Assembly: GCA_041398245.1 (NCBI GenBank)
Contig: JAWKVC010000001.1
Location: 186,001-250,000, forward strand
DNA length: 64,000 nucleotides
Direction of reading: 5' to 3'
From: UBA7672 sp041398245
GTDB taxonomy: Bacteria > Pseudomonadota > Alphaproteobacteria > Caulobacterales > Hyphomonadaceae
The translations under genes were made by a program, and so were the position numbers. A model generated the notes under the pieces. That model was given only the letters and a program-made list of their open reading frames with translations, had not been told where the DNA came from and searched no databases. This document shows, piece by piece, positions 39,001-47,192 of this stretch (positions are counted from its first letter, which is position 1; each line of letters opens with the position of its first letter).

Positions 39001-39551
39001 GTTGCATCCACCGGCGGAAGCTCAAGCGCGAAACTGTCAGGATGATGGAAATCCGCCTTTCCTTGCGGATGCGCTAACGCCCAGAACGACTTCCGCCCAT
39101 TGCTCTCTTCGATGATGGTGGAAATCCCGACGCTCCACGGTCCATCGCCCGCCAGATCCGGCAAGGCACCGAGATCGAGCGTCAGCCCGAGACCGAGGCT
39201 GTTGATCCCGACATCGGCCATCATCGGCATGTCGTGGAACTCCTCGAGATTCGACATGCCGCGCCGCTGGCTGGCGAAGCGATAGGCGGCCCATGTGCCT
39301 GCCGGCGAGAAGTTGAACTCGACATAGCCCGTCTCGCCCGGCCGGCGCAGGAATACCTCGAAACAGGTGTGTTCCCAGAGCTTGTCGGCGCGATGCGGCG
39401 TTACCGGCTGCGGCACGATGATGTCCGCGATCCTTCCGCTGGCGACATAGTCCAGCCGCAGGATGGACCCCGGCCGGCGCAAGGCATCGACCTGGACCGC
39501 CCGCACGGAATCGCACCGCGAATCAGGATGAAGCCGCAGGGTGTGGCGCAT
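38997..39551 (-). CDS. DOMON-like domain protein
   Basis: 184 residues, all-beta, resembling DOMON-like (carbohydrate-binding type) proteins: SILRLDYVASGRIADIIVPQP, LWEHTCFEVFLRRPGETGYVEFNFSPAG and SWALAYRFAS-like patterns, then WSVGISTIIEESNGRKSFWALAHP. No signal peptide. ATG 39551 starts the family pattern; upstream codons to 40373 overlap the facing nagB-II gene. Translation couples to namZ. It may bind a sugar or haem-like ligand; not tested. Confidence 0.75.
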   Translation of the reverse strand: MRHTLRLHPDSRCDSVRAVQVDALRRPGSILRLDYVASGRIADIIVPQPVTPHRADKLWEHTCFEVFLRRPGETGYVEFNFSPAGTWAAYRFASQRRGMSNLEEFHDMPMMADVGINSLGLGLTLDLGALPDLAGDGPWSVGISTIIEESNGRKSFWALAHPQGKADFHHPDSFALELPPVDAT

Positions 39552-39632
39552 CAGGCCTCTTAACGCGCGCGCGCGCCAATCGCCAGTGCTCGGGCGGGCG
39601 TTTGTAAGGCGCGGCTGGCTGGGCCATACGTT

Positions 39633-40646
39633 ATGTCCATGAGCGGCCCCGCGCCCACCCTGATGGAAACCGAGACGCGCGAAGCGCCGCGCGTGGCCGC
39701 ACGGCTTGTCACTCACAACTCGCAGCCGCTGGCCGAACTCGGCGCGCGCCTGCGCGCGCGACCGCCGCGCATGGTTGTCGCCGCCGGCCGCGGCAGTTCC
39801 GGCGCTGCCTCGCTGTTCACGCGGTATCTCGTCGAGCAGCATCTCGGCATTGTCACGACATCCGCCGCGCCCTCGTTGCGCTCGGTCTATGGCGGCGAGC
39901 TCGATTTGCGCGATGCGCTGGTTCTCGCGGTCTCCCAGTCGGGCCAGAGCCCGGATCTGGTCGAATACAGCCTCACCGCCGGAACCCATGGCGCCCTGCG
40001 CATCGGGATGATCAACGCCGAGCACTCCGCACTTGCCAGCGCCGTCGATCAGACCTTCGGGCTGGAAGCCGGGCCCGAGAAGAGCGTCGCCGCCACCAAG
40101 TCCTGTCTCGCCGCGATGCTGCTGGGCTTCGGTCTTGTTGCGCACTGGCGCAACGATCCGGCCATGATCGCCGCGTTCGAGGCTTCGCCGGACCTGCTGG
40201 AACAGGCGCTGGCGGCCGACTGGCCTGGCGCCGACGCCTTCATGGAGGGCGGTGATCCACTCTATGTGATCGGGCGAGGCCCCGGACTGGCTGTCGCCAA
40301 GGAAGCCGCACTCAAGCTCAAGGAGACATGCGGCCTGTTCGCGGAGGCGCACAGCTCGGCCGAGGTGCGGCACGGACCGTTCGCGCTGGCGGGGCCGAAC
40401 CTGCGCGCGATTGTCTTTGCGCAGCGCGACGCAGCGCTCGATGGCCTCGTGCAGCTTGCCGAAGCCTTCCGGTCGGCCGGCAGCCCGGTGCTACTGCTCG
40501 ACTGGCCGCAGGATCGCACCCATCCCGCGCTCGAACTCGTCGCCATGCTGACGCGCTTCTATCTGCTGGCGAACGCCTCAGCGTTGCAGCGCGGCCTGTC
40601 GCCCGACACGCCGCCGCGCCTCAGCAAGATAACCGAGACCCGCTGA
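39633..40646 (+). CDS. SIS-domain glucosamine-6-phosphate deaminase (NagB-II type)
   Basis: 337 residues with two sugar-isomerase (SIS) domains: RMVVAAGRGSSGAASLFTRYL and VLAVSQSGQSPDLVEY in the first, DPLYVIGRGPGLAVAKEAALKLKET and AHSSAEVRHGPFALAG in the second. NagB-II enzymes turn GlcN-6-P into fructose-6-P. The gene is 1 bp before nagA and shares its direction, so together they would take GlcNAc-6-P to the glycolytic pool. An aldose/fructosamine deglycase role is the main alternative. Confidence 0.88.
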   Translation: MSMSGPAPTLMETETREAPRVAARLVTHNSQPLAELGARLRARPPRMVVAAGRGSSGAASLFTRYLVEQHLGIVTTSAAPSLRSVYGGELDLRDALVLAVSQSGQSPDLVEYSLTAGTHGALRIGMINAEHSALASAVDQTFGLEAGPEKSVAATKSCLAAMLLGFGLVAHWRNDPAMIAAFEASPDLLEQALAADWPGADAFMEGGDPLYVIGRGPGLAVAKEAALKLKETCGLFAEAHSSAEVRHGPFALAGPNLRAIVFAQRDAALDGLVQLAEAFRSAGSPVLLLDWPQDRTHPALELVAMLTRFYLLANASALQRGLSPDTPPRLSKITETR

Positions 40647-40647
40647 C

Positions 40648-41766
40648 ATGACCGTATTTGCGCCCACAAGTCTGTTCGATGGCGAGAAGGTGCTGGCGGG
40701 CGCAGCCGTGGTTGTCGAGGGCGGCCGGATCGCAGCGGTGCTCGAGTCTGCGCCGGCCGGCTCGGCTCCGGTGGATGGCCTGCTGGCGCCCGGCTTCGTC
40801 GATATCCAGGTGAATGGCGGCGGCGGCGTGCTGTTCAACGACGTCCCCTGCGTCGAGTCCTTGCGGACCATCACCGCCGCGCACCGGCGGTTCGGCGTCA
40901 CCGGCCTGATGGCGACCCTGATCAGCGACAGCCGTGACAAGACCCGCGCCGCCATCGACGCCGTGTCGGAAGCCGTCGCGGAGGACATTGCGGGCGTGAT
41001 CGGGCTGCACCTTGAGGGGCCGCACCTGTCCGAGCCTCGTCGGGGCGTTCACCCGGCGAGCAAGCTCCGGCCGCTCGACGATGCCGATCTGCAACTGCTG
41101 ACAGCCCCCCGCAACTTCCCGCTCATGATGACACTGGCGCCCGAGCGTGTGCCTCCCGAGGACATCGCAAAGCTCGCCGCCGCCGGCGTTCGCGTCAGCC
41201 TCGGTCACACGGCGGCGGATGTCGGCACGGTGTTCCGGGCGCTTGATGCCGGCGCGTCGTGCTTCACGCATCTGTTCAACGCCATGCCGCCGCTGGAATC
41301 GCGCAATCCGGGCCCGGTTGGCGCGGCCCTCTCACGCACGGACGCGTGGGCTGGCCTCATTCTCGATGGCATCCACGTTCATCCTGCTTCCGCGCGAGCG
41401 GCTTTCCTCGCCAAGACGGCCAGCAAGATGACCCTCGTATCCGACGCCATGGCGACGGTGGGCGGGTCCCCGGACATGTCGCTGTTCGGAGAGACCGTGC
41501 GTCTCTCCGACGGCGCGCTGCGAACGCCAGCGGGAACGCTTGCGGGAGCGCATCTCGATCTGTCCGCAGCTGTCCGCAACGCTCTTTCCCTGATCGGGGC
41601 GTCACTGGCCGATGCGCTGCGCATGGCGACGCTAACGCCGGCACAGTTTCTTGGCGTCGAAGGCGATCGGGGGCGCATCGCGCCGGGAGCGCGGGCGGAC
41701 TTCGTTCTGCTTGACGAGGGCCTGACCACAAAGAACGTCTGGATTGCCGGCGAGCGCGTCGTCTAG
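40648..41766 (+). CDS. nagA: N-acetylglucosamine-6-phosphate deacetylase
   Basis: 372 residues, amidohydrolase fold. Metal-site motifs: APGFVDIQVNGGGG, GLHLEGPHLSEPRRGVH, VSLGHTAADV, TCFTHLFNAMPPLESR-type segment and DGIHVHP. It deacetylates GlcNAc-6-P to GlcN-6-P for the NagB-II gene just upstream. Its stop TAG shares four bases (CTAG) with the stop of the convergent murQ gene. Confidence 0.95.
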   Translation: MTVFAPTSLFDGEKVLAGAAVVVEGGRIAAVLESAPAGSAPVDGLLAPGFVDIQVNGGGGVLFNDVPCVESLRTITAAHRRFGVTGLMATLISDSRDKTRAAIDAVSEAVAEDIAGVIGLHLEGPHLSEPRRGVHPASKLRPLDDADLQLLTAPRNFPLMMTLAPERVPPEDIAKLAAAGVRVSLGHTAADVGTVFRALDAGASCFTHLFNAMPPLESRNPGPVGAALSRTDAWAGLILDGIHVHPASARAAFLAKTASKMTLVSDAMATVGGSPDMSLFGETVRLSDGALRTPAGTLAGAHLDLSAAVRNALSLIGASLADALRMATLTPAQFLGVEGDRGRIAPGARADFVLLDEGLTTKNVWIAGERVV

Positions 41767-42668
41767 CGCGCCTCCAGCTCAGCCAGCGCATCGCGTAGCC
41801 GCTCGCCATGGCGGGCCAGCAAGGCATGCGCGGCATCTGCATCGAGCCCGCGGCGCAGGAGCACCGCCGTCTTCACGTGGCCTCCCGCTGCCGCCAGCGC
41901 CGCTCCCGCCTCCTCATCTGTGCAGCCATCGATCGCGACCAGCATTTTCACGGCGCGGCGCTTGAGCTTGGCGTTGGTCGCCAGCATGTCGACCATCAGG
42001 CCGCGATAGACGCGCCCCAGCCGCACCATCAGCATGGTCGAAAACATGTTGAGCGCGGTCTTCTGGGCTGTTCCCGCCTTCATGCGCGTCGAGCCCGCCA
42101 GCGCTTCCGCGCCCGTCGCCAAGAGAACCCCGAACTCCGCTTCCCTGATGAGCGACGATCCGGGGTTCGATGCAACGCCGACCGTGAGCGCGCCGGATGC
42201 CTTGGCTGTGCGCAGCGCGGCCAGCGTGAAGGGCGTCTCACCACTGGCTGCAACGGCGATCACCACGTCATCGGCGCCCACGCCCAGAGACCCGATGCGG
42301 ACTTCAGCCTCGCTGGCGCCATCCTCGGCATTCTCAACCGGCCGCAGCAACGCCGCCTCTCCGCCGGCGACGACGAACGCCACGCGCTCCGCCGGCCAGC
42401 CAAAGGTCGGCAGCAACTCCACCCCATCCTGCACGGCGATCCGGGCGGAGGTTCCAGCGCCGGCATAGATCAGCCGGCCCTGTCCATCGCCCAGCCGTTT
42501 GGCCGCCGCATCGACCGCGCGCGCCAGCACCGGCAAGGCCGGGCCGACAGCCGCGACCGCCTCCATCTGGCTTGCATGCAACCGCGCAAGCGCCGTGGAC
42601 GTATCCCACAGGTCGAGATCGGCGAAGGCAGGGTCCCAGTCTTCTGTTCTGAAGTCCTTTGTTGTCAT
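41763..42668 (-). CDS. murQ: N-acetylmuramic acid 6-phosphate etherase
   Basis: 301 residues from ATG 42668. SIS domain: GRLIYAGAGTSARIAVQDGVELLPTFGWP, VIAVAASGETPFTLAALRTAKASGALTVGVASNPGS and STRMKAGTAQKTALNMFSTMLMVRLGRVY. It cleaves D-lactate from MurNAc-6-P to give GlcNAc-6-P, feeding NagA. The C-terminal helical part is typical. It is convergent with nagA and divergent from the kinase gene. Confidence 0.95.
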   Translation of the reverse strand: MTTKDFRTEDWDPAFADLDLWDTSTALARLHASQMEAVAAVGPALPVLARAVDAAAKRLGDGQGRLIYAGAGTSARIAVQDGVELLPTFGWPAERVAFVVAGGEAALLRPVENAEDGASEAEVRIGSLGVGADDVVIAVAASGETPFTLAALRTAKASGALTVGVASNPGSSLIREAEFGVLLATGAEALAGSTRMKAGTAQKTALNMFSTMLMVRLGRVYRGLMVDMLATNAKLKRRAVKMLVAIDGCTDEEAGAALAAAGGHVKTAVLLRRGLDADAAHALLARHGERLRDALAELEAR

Positions 42669-42731
42669 GCCGCCATCCTGATGCCTGCGCGGCTTGTTTG
42701 GAAGGCGGGCAAATCGGATTAGAGAAGGCGC

Positions 42732-43604
42732 ATGGCTGAACCCCTGTTTCTTGGCGTCGATGGCGGCGGCACGGGCTGTCGCGCGCGGCTCGAATCGGCC
42801 GACGGCCGGGTGCTGGGGCGCGGCGAGGCCGGACCGGCCAGCATGCGCTTCGGCTTTCAGGCGGCGCTCTATTCGATCATGACAGCCGCGCAACAGGCGG
42901 TGCGGGAATCCGGGCTCGGCGACGAGGCCATGACCCGCATCCATGCAGGCATCGGACTGGCCGGAACCGGCATGCGGGGCGCCCGCCGGGCGCTTGAGGA
43001 CTGGGAACACCCTTTCGCCCATGCCTGGTTCGAGGGTGACGGATATCTCGCCTTGCTGGGCGCCTTTGCGGGCGAGGATGGCGGCATCGTCGTCTGCGGA
43101 ACCGGCAGCATCGGGATCACCTGGCGCGGGCAGACTGTCCGCGTCGGCGGCTACGGCTTTCCTGTGTCGGACGAGGGGTCGGGCGCCGATATCGGCCTCA
43201 CCGCCATGCGGGTCGCCCTGCGCACGCTGGATGGCCGCGCTTCGCCGACAGACTTCACAGAGGAAGTGCTCGCCAAGTTCTCGCATGATCCGGTGGAGAT
43301 CGTGGACTGGATGGACCGCGCCAGCTCAACCGACTACGCAACGCTGGCGCCGATCGTCGTGCGTCATGCCGAAGCGGGCGATCCGGGCGCTGTCTCCCTG
43401 ATGCAGCAGGCGGCCAGCCACATCGCGGATATTGCCGACGCGCTTCTTCACAAGGGCGCACCGAAGGTGGCGCTGGTCGGCGGACTGTCGGCCATCATGC
43501 GCGGCTGGATGCCGGACCGGCTCGCGCCTTTCCTGGTGGAGCCGGCAGGCGACGCGACGTCGGGCGGTATCCTGCTGGCGAAGCGCAGGCTTGCGAAACT
43601 CTAG
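42732..43604 (+). CDS. BadF/BadG-type N-acetylglucosamine (or MurNAc) kinase
   Basis: 290 residues, ASKHA fold: FLGVDGGGTGCRARLES phosphate loop at the start, GIVVCGTGSIGITWRGQTVRVGGYGFPVSDEGSGADIG in the middle and VALVGGLSAIMRG near the end. Family members phosphorylate GlcNAc or MurNAc. Divergent from murQ, so the cluster would take MurNAc and GlcNAc from NamZ to 6-phosphates. Which sugar it prefers cannot be decided from the sequence. Its stop overlaps the cytochrome c stop by the shared CTAG. Confidence 0.87.
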   Translation: MAEPLFLGVDGGGTGCRARLESADGRVLGRGEAGPASMRFGFQAALYSIMTAAQQAVRESGLGDEAMTRIHAGIGLAGTGMRGARRALEDWEHPFAHAWFEGDGYLALLGAFAGEDGGIVVCGTGSIGITWRGQTVRVGGYGFPVSDEGSGADIGLTAMRVALRTLDGRASPTDFTEEVLAKFSHDPVEIVDWMDRASSTDYATLAPIVVRHAEAGDPGAVSLMQQAASHIADIADALLHKGAPKVALVGGLSAIMRGWMPDRLAPFLVEPAGDATSGGILLAKRRLAKL

Positions 43605-44068
43605 CGCTTACGCGACTCGATCATCAGATAGGCGATGATATCCCGCCGTTCGTCAGCATCGCCGATGCCGTTGAAGAACATGTTGCTGTTGGGCAGGAAC
43701 ACGCGCGGGTGTTCGAGCCATTGCTCCAGCTGGGCTGGATTCCAAGTGTCGCCGCCCAGCGACTTCAGCGCTGACGAATAACCGGAATACCCGGACGCCT
43801 TGGCGGGTCCCCGCTCGAACAGGCCGTTGAGGTTGGGACCAACCATGTGGCCCTTCTTGCGGTCGATGAAGTGACACGACGAGCACTTCTTGCCGAATGC
43901 CTGTCGTCCCGCTTCGAGATTGGCTTCGTTGAAGGGCGCCGGCAGCTGATCCAGCGTGGGAACAGGAACCGGGGGACCAGCCGTGTCCTCGGCCGGCGCA
44001 TTGTCGCCGCAGGCAGACGTCAGCACCAGCGCAGCCAGAACCGCCGGAATCAGGTTACCAGACCGCAT
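43601..44068 (-). CDS. Class I c-type cytochrome lipoprotein
   Basis: 155 residues. Signal sequence ending in the lipobox TSAC (Cys20), so anchored on the periplasmic side of a membrane. The haem site CSSCH is in GKKCSSCHFIDRKKGHMVGPNLNGLF and the distal Met is probably in NSNMFFNGI. It resembles soluble cytochrome c2/c552 with a Pro-rich linker. It is divergent from pgi with a 120-bp gap, and convergent with the kinase. Confidence 0.9.
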   Translation of the reverse strand: MRSGNLIPAVLAALVLTSACGDNAPAEDTAGPPVPVPTLDQLPAPFNEANLEAGRQAFGKKCSSCHFIDRKKGHMVGPNLNGLFERGPAKASGYSGYSSALKSLGGDTWNPAQLEQWLEHPRVFLPNSNMFFNGIGDADERRDIIAYLMIESRKR

Positions 44069-44191
44069 CGTCTACAAAGACCCTACCTGCGTTAACGCTT
44101 TTTGCCCGTATTGAGCCCGTCAAGGGGCTCGCCGATTGCATCGGCTTGCGGCACATGTCCCCCAACTCTTGCCGTGAGGGAAGACTCCAAA

Positions 44192-45772
44192 ATGACGCTG
44201 GCCAGCTGGAAGACCGTCGAAGCCGAATGCGCGCGCCTGTCCTCGCGCCCGCTGCAGGAAACTGCGCGCCGCGCCGACCTCGACGCCTTCATCTGGAAGG
44301 CCCCACACCTCGAGGCAGATGTCGCAAAGCAGTTCATCGACGACGGCGTGATGAGCGCCATGCAGGCCGTTGCGGCCGAGCGGAACCTTCCGGCCCGCAT
44401 CAAGGCGCTATTTGCGGGCGAGATCGTCAACGCATCCGAACATCGCCCGGCGCTTCACTGGGCGCTGCGCGGCAATGGGCATGGCATCCCAGCCGCCGAC
44501 GCCATGTATCGCGAGGCCGAGAAAGCGGCGGCCTTCGCCACCAATGCGGCGTCGGGCGGGCTCGGCTTTCCGGTCAAGACCATCCTTCACATCGGCATCG
44601 GCGGATCGGACCTTGGTCCGCGCCTGATCTGGGATGCGCTGCGCGCCTATAGCCCGGACGGGCCCCAGATCCGCTTCGTCGCCAACGTCGATCCGGAAGA
44701 CTTCGCCGAACAGACGGCAGGTCTGGATGCAACGACCACGCTTGTGATTGTTGTCTCGAAGTCGTTCAAGACGCCCGAGACCGCCTCGAACGCCGCCCTT
44801 GCGCGCGAATGGCTGGTCGCAAAGCTTGGCGAAGCCGAAGCCAACAACCATCTCGCCGCAGTATCCTCGGCGCCCGACAAGGCGAAAGCCTGGGGCGCCG
44901 CAGCGGATCGCATCTTCCCGATGGATGAGGCGGTCGGCGGGCGCTACTCGGTCTGGTCGGCGGTGGGCCTGTCCCTTCAGATCGCGCTTGGCGCGGATGT
45001 GTGGTCGCGCTTCCTCAAGGGCGGCGCCGAAATGGACCTGCACTTCCGCGATACGCCGCTTGCGCAGAACACGCCGGCGCGGCTCGCCATGATGGACGTG
45101 TTCCTGCACTCCGCCGCAGGCATTCCCAGCCGCACCGTGCTGGCCTACGCCCATCGCCTGCGAAAGCTGCCCGATTTCCTGCAGCAGCTCGAAATGGAAT
45201 CCAACGGCAAGAGCGCCGATGACCTGCCCGGCGGACGGCTGGCGCAGACCGCGCCTTTCGTCTGGGGCTCGGTCGGAACGCTCGGCCAGCATTCTTTCCA
45301 CCAGCTCCTGCATCAGGGTACGCGCCTCAGCTCTATCGAGTTTGTTGCTGCGCTCGACGCCGGCGCGGGCGACAAAGCGCGCGGCCGCGCCCTGCTCGCC
45401 AACGCCTTCGCGCAGGCCGAAGGCCTGCTGGCCGGCCGCTCCGAAGCGGCCGCCGAGAAAGAACTGCTCGCCAAGGGCATGGCGCCTGAAAAAGCCAAAG
45501 CCCAGGCCCCACACATGGACATGCCGGGCGGCCGCCCCTCCACCACCATCCTGCTTGACGATCTGTCGCCCGAGAGCGTCGGCGCCCTGATCGCGCTCTA
45601 CGAGCACCGCACCTTCGCCGCCGGCATCCTGTGGGGCATCAATCCCTTCGACCAGTGGGGTGTTGAACTCGGCAAGGTACTCGCCGAACAGCTCGACAAG
45701 GCGATCGCCGGGGCCGATCCGGGCCAGCGCGACCCGTCCACGCTCCGTCTCGTGTCGCGAGCGCGCGGCTAG
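44192..45772 (+). CDS. pgi: Glucose-6-phosphate isomerase
   Basis: 526 residues from ATG 44192 (GAGGGAAGACTCC upstream); the frame is open to 44102 without a good start. Interconverts glucose-6-P and fructose-6-P. Motifs: TILHIGIGGSDLGPRL, VVSKSFKTPETASNA, GGRYSVWSAVGLSLQIALG, ESNGKSA, GSVGTLGQHSFHQLLHQGT and GINPFDQWGVELGK. It follows the GlcNAc/MurNAc cluster, whose product fructose-6-P it can convert. Confidence 0.96.
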   Translation: MTLASWKTVEAECARLSSRPLQETARRADLDAFIWKAPHLEADVAKQFIDDGVMSAMQAVAAERNLPARIKALFAGEIVNASEHRPALHWALRGNGHGIPAADAMYREAEKAAAFATNAASGGLGFPVKTILHIGIGGSDLGPRLIWDALRAYSPDGPQIRFVANVDPEDFAEQTAGLDATTTLVIVVSKSFKTPETASNAALAREWLVAKLGEAEANNHLAAVSSAPDKAKAWGAAADRIFPMDEAVGGRYSVWSAVGLSLQIALGADVWSRFLKGGAEMDLHFRDTPLAQNTPARLAMMDVFLHSAAGIPSRTVLAYAHRLRKLPDFLQQLEMESNGKSADDLPGGRLAQTAPFVWGSVGTLGQHSFHQLLHQGTRLSSIEFVAALDAGAGDKARGRALLANAFAQAEGLLAGRSEAAAEKELLAKGMAPEKAKAQAPHMDMPGGRPSTTILLDDLSPESVGALIALYEHRTFAAGILWGINPFDQWGVELGKVLAEQLDKAIAGADPGQRDPSTLRLVSRARG

Positions 45773-45839
45773 CACGCTGCTGGCTGGACATCGCACGCCC
45801 CAGCGCCGAAGCTTCTCTCGACTTCGGGGAGGGACGCCG

Positions 45840-47192
45840 ATGCGCACAGCCTTGATCGCCGCTTTCGGCCTTGCCGCTAACGCTTGCGCCGGCCTGCCCG
45901 ACACCACGCCGGTGAACCAGCCGTTGCTGACGGAGACGACACACATCGCGCCGGACATCGGCGCTGATGGCGATGTCATCGCGCTCGCCCTGTCCGGCGG
46001 CGGCGCGCGGGCGGCGTCCTTTTCTCTCGGCGTCCTGCTCCAGCTTCGCGACATGAAGGATCGCGACGGCAAGCCGCTGATCGACCGCGTCGGCTACGTC
46101 ACGGCCGTATCGGGCGGCGCCATCACCGCGGCCTATTTTGGCCAGCACGGCCCGGCCGGCCTCGACAATTTCCGCGCCGCCGCACTGGAAAAGGACTGGC
46201 AAGGCCAGCTCCACACCAGCTGGATGTCGCCCCAGAACTGGGACCGGCTTCTGCAAGGCGGCCTAAACGGTCCGGACAAGCTGGCCAGCTGGCTGGATGG
46301 AGAAATCTTCCACGGCGGCGTGATGCGGGACCTGAGCACACGGCCGCAGATCGTGATTAACGCCACCGATCTTTACAGCGGCGCCCCGTTCGCGTTTTCC
46401 CCGCCCTGGTTCCAGGCCATCTGTAGCGACCTTGGCAATATCCGTATTGCCGACGCGGTCGCAGCCTCCATGTCTGTGCCGGTCGCTTTCCGGCCTGTCG
46501 TGGTGAGGTCCTATGCGCAGGACTGTCCCTATGGTTTGTCGCCATGGGTGAACGAAGCGCTGGTTTCCCGTGATGCACCGGTGTTGCTGAAGGAGACGGC
46601 GCGCTCTTTCCGCTTCTATCGTCAGGCCGACCGGATGACGTATCTGCATCTGACGGATGGCGGGGTCGCGGACAATTTCGGCGTCTCAAGCTTCGTGACG
46701 CTCAATGCCGATGGCGGCAAACCTTATTCTCCCTTCTCGGCGCGCGACGCTGTCCGGATGCGCAGGCTCACTTTCGTGATCGTCAATGCCGAACGGCCGG
46801 CCGAGGGTGACTGGGCGAAGCAACAGGCGGGACCGGATGGCCCCGCCCTGATCGCAACGGCGCTCGGCATCGCCGTGAACGCGCCCAAGCGGGCGGCGGC
46901 CGATGCGCTCTCCGGCTTCCTGCACCAGTGGCGGAACGACGTGGCCGAATGGCGTTGCTCGCTCAAGCCCGAGGAAGCGAAAGCTCTCGGCGCAGAGCCA
47001 GACTGGACATGCGATGACATCGCGATCGTCTTCGATGTGATGTCGTTTGCGGATCTTGGCGAGGCAAAGGCCGAACGGCTTGGCTCGGCGGAAACCGCCG
47101 TCAGCCTGCCAGCGGACCTGATCGACGATCTGATCGCCGGGGGTCGCGCCGCCACGGCCTGGAATGACGCCCTCCTGGCGCTGACGCGCTAG
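45840..47192 (+). CDS. Patatin-like phospholipase, probable lipoprotein
   Basis: 450 residues from ATG 45840 (GAGGGACGCCGA upstream). Signal sequence with LAANAC at Cys16 as a weak lipobox. Patatin motifs: oxyanion hole ALSGGGARAASFSLGVL, nucleophile VTAVSGGAITAAYFG, and the catalytic Asp in LHLTDGGVADNFG. The nucleophile elbow reads AVSGG rather than GxSxG. It should hydrolyse phospholipids at the envelope. Its stop overlaps that of PBP1C in the shared CTAG. Confidence 0.9.
   Translation: MRTALIAAFGLAANACAGLPDTTPVNQPLLTETTHIAPDIGADGDVIALALSGGGARAASFSLGVLLQLRDMKDRDGKPLIDRVGYVTAVSGGAITAAYFGQHGPAGLDNFRAAALEKDWQGQLHTSWMSPQNWDRLLQGGLNGPDKLASWLDGEIFHGGVMRDLSTRPQIVINATDLYSGAPFAFSPPWFQAICSDLGNIRIADAVAASMSVPVAFRPVVVRSYAQDCPYGLSPWVNEALVSRDAPVLLKETARSFRFYRQADRMTYLHLTDGGVADNFGVSSFVTLNADGGKPYSPFSARDAVRMRRLTFVIVNAERPAEGDWAKQQAGPDGPALIATALGIAVNAPKRAAADALSGFLHQWRNDVAEWRCSLKPEEAKALGAEPDWTCDDIAIVFDVMSFADLGEAKAERLGSAETAVSLPADLIDDLIAGGRAATAWNDALLALTR

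Noticed and set aside
38997..40373. Long minus-strand ORF opposite nagB-II
   Set aside because: Only its last 184 codons match a protein (DOMON-like); the rest is the antisense of the well supported NagB-II gene.
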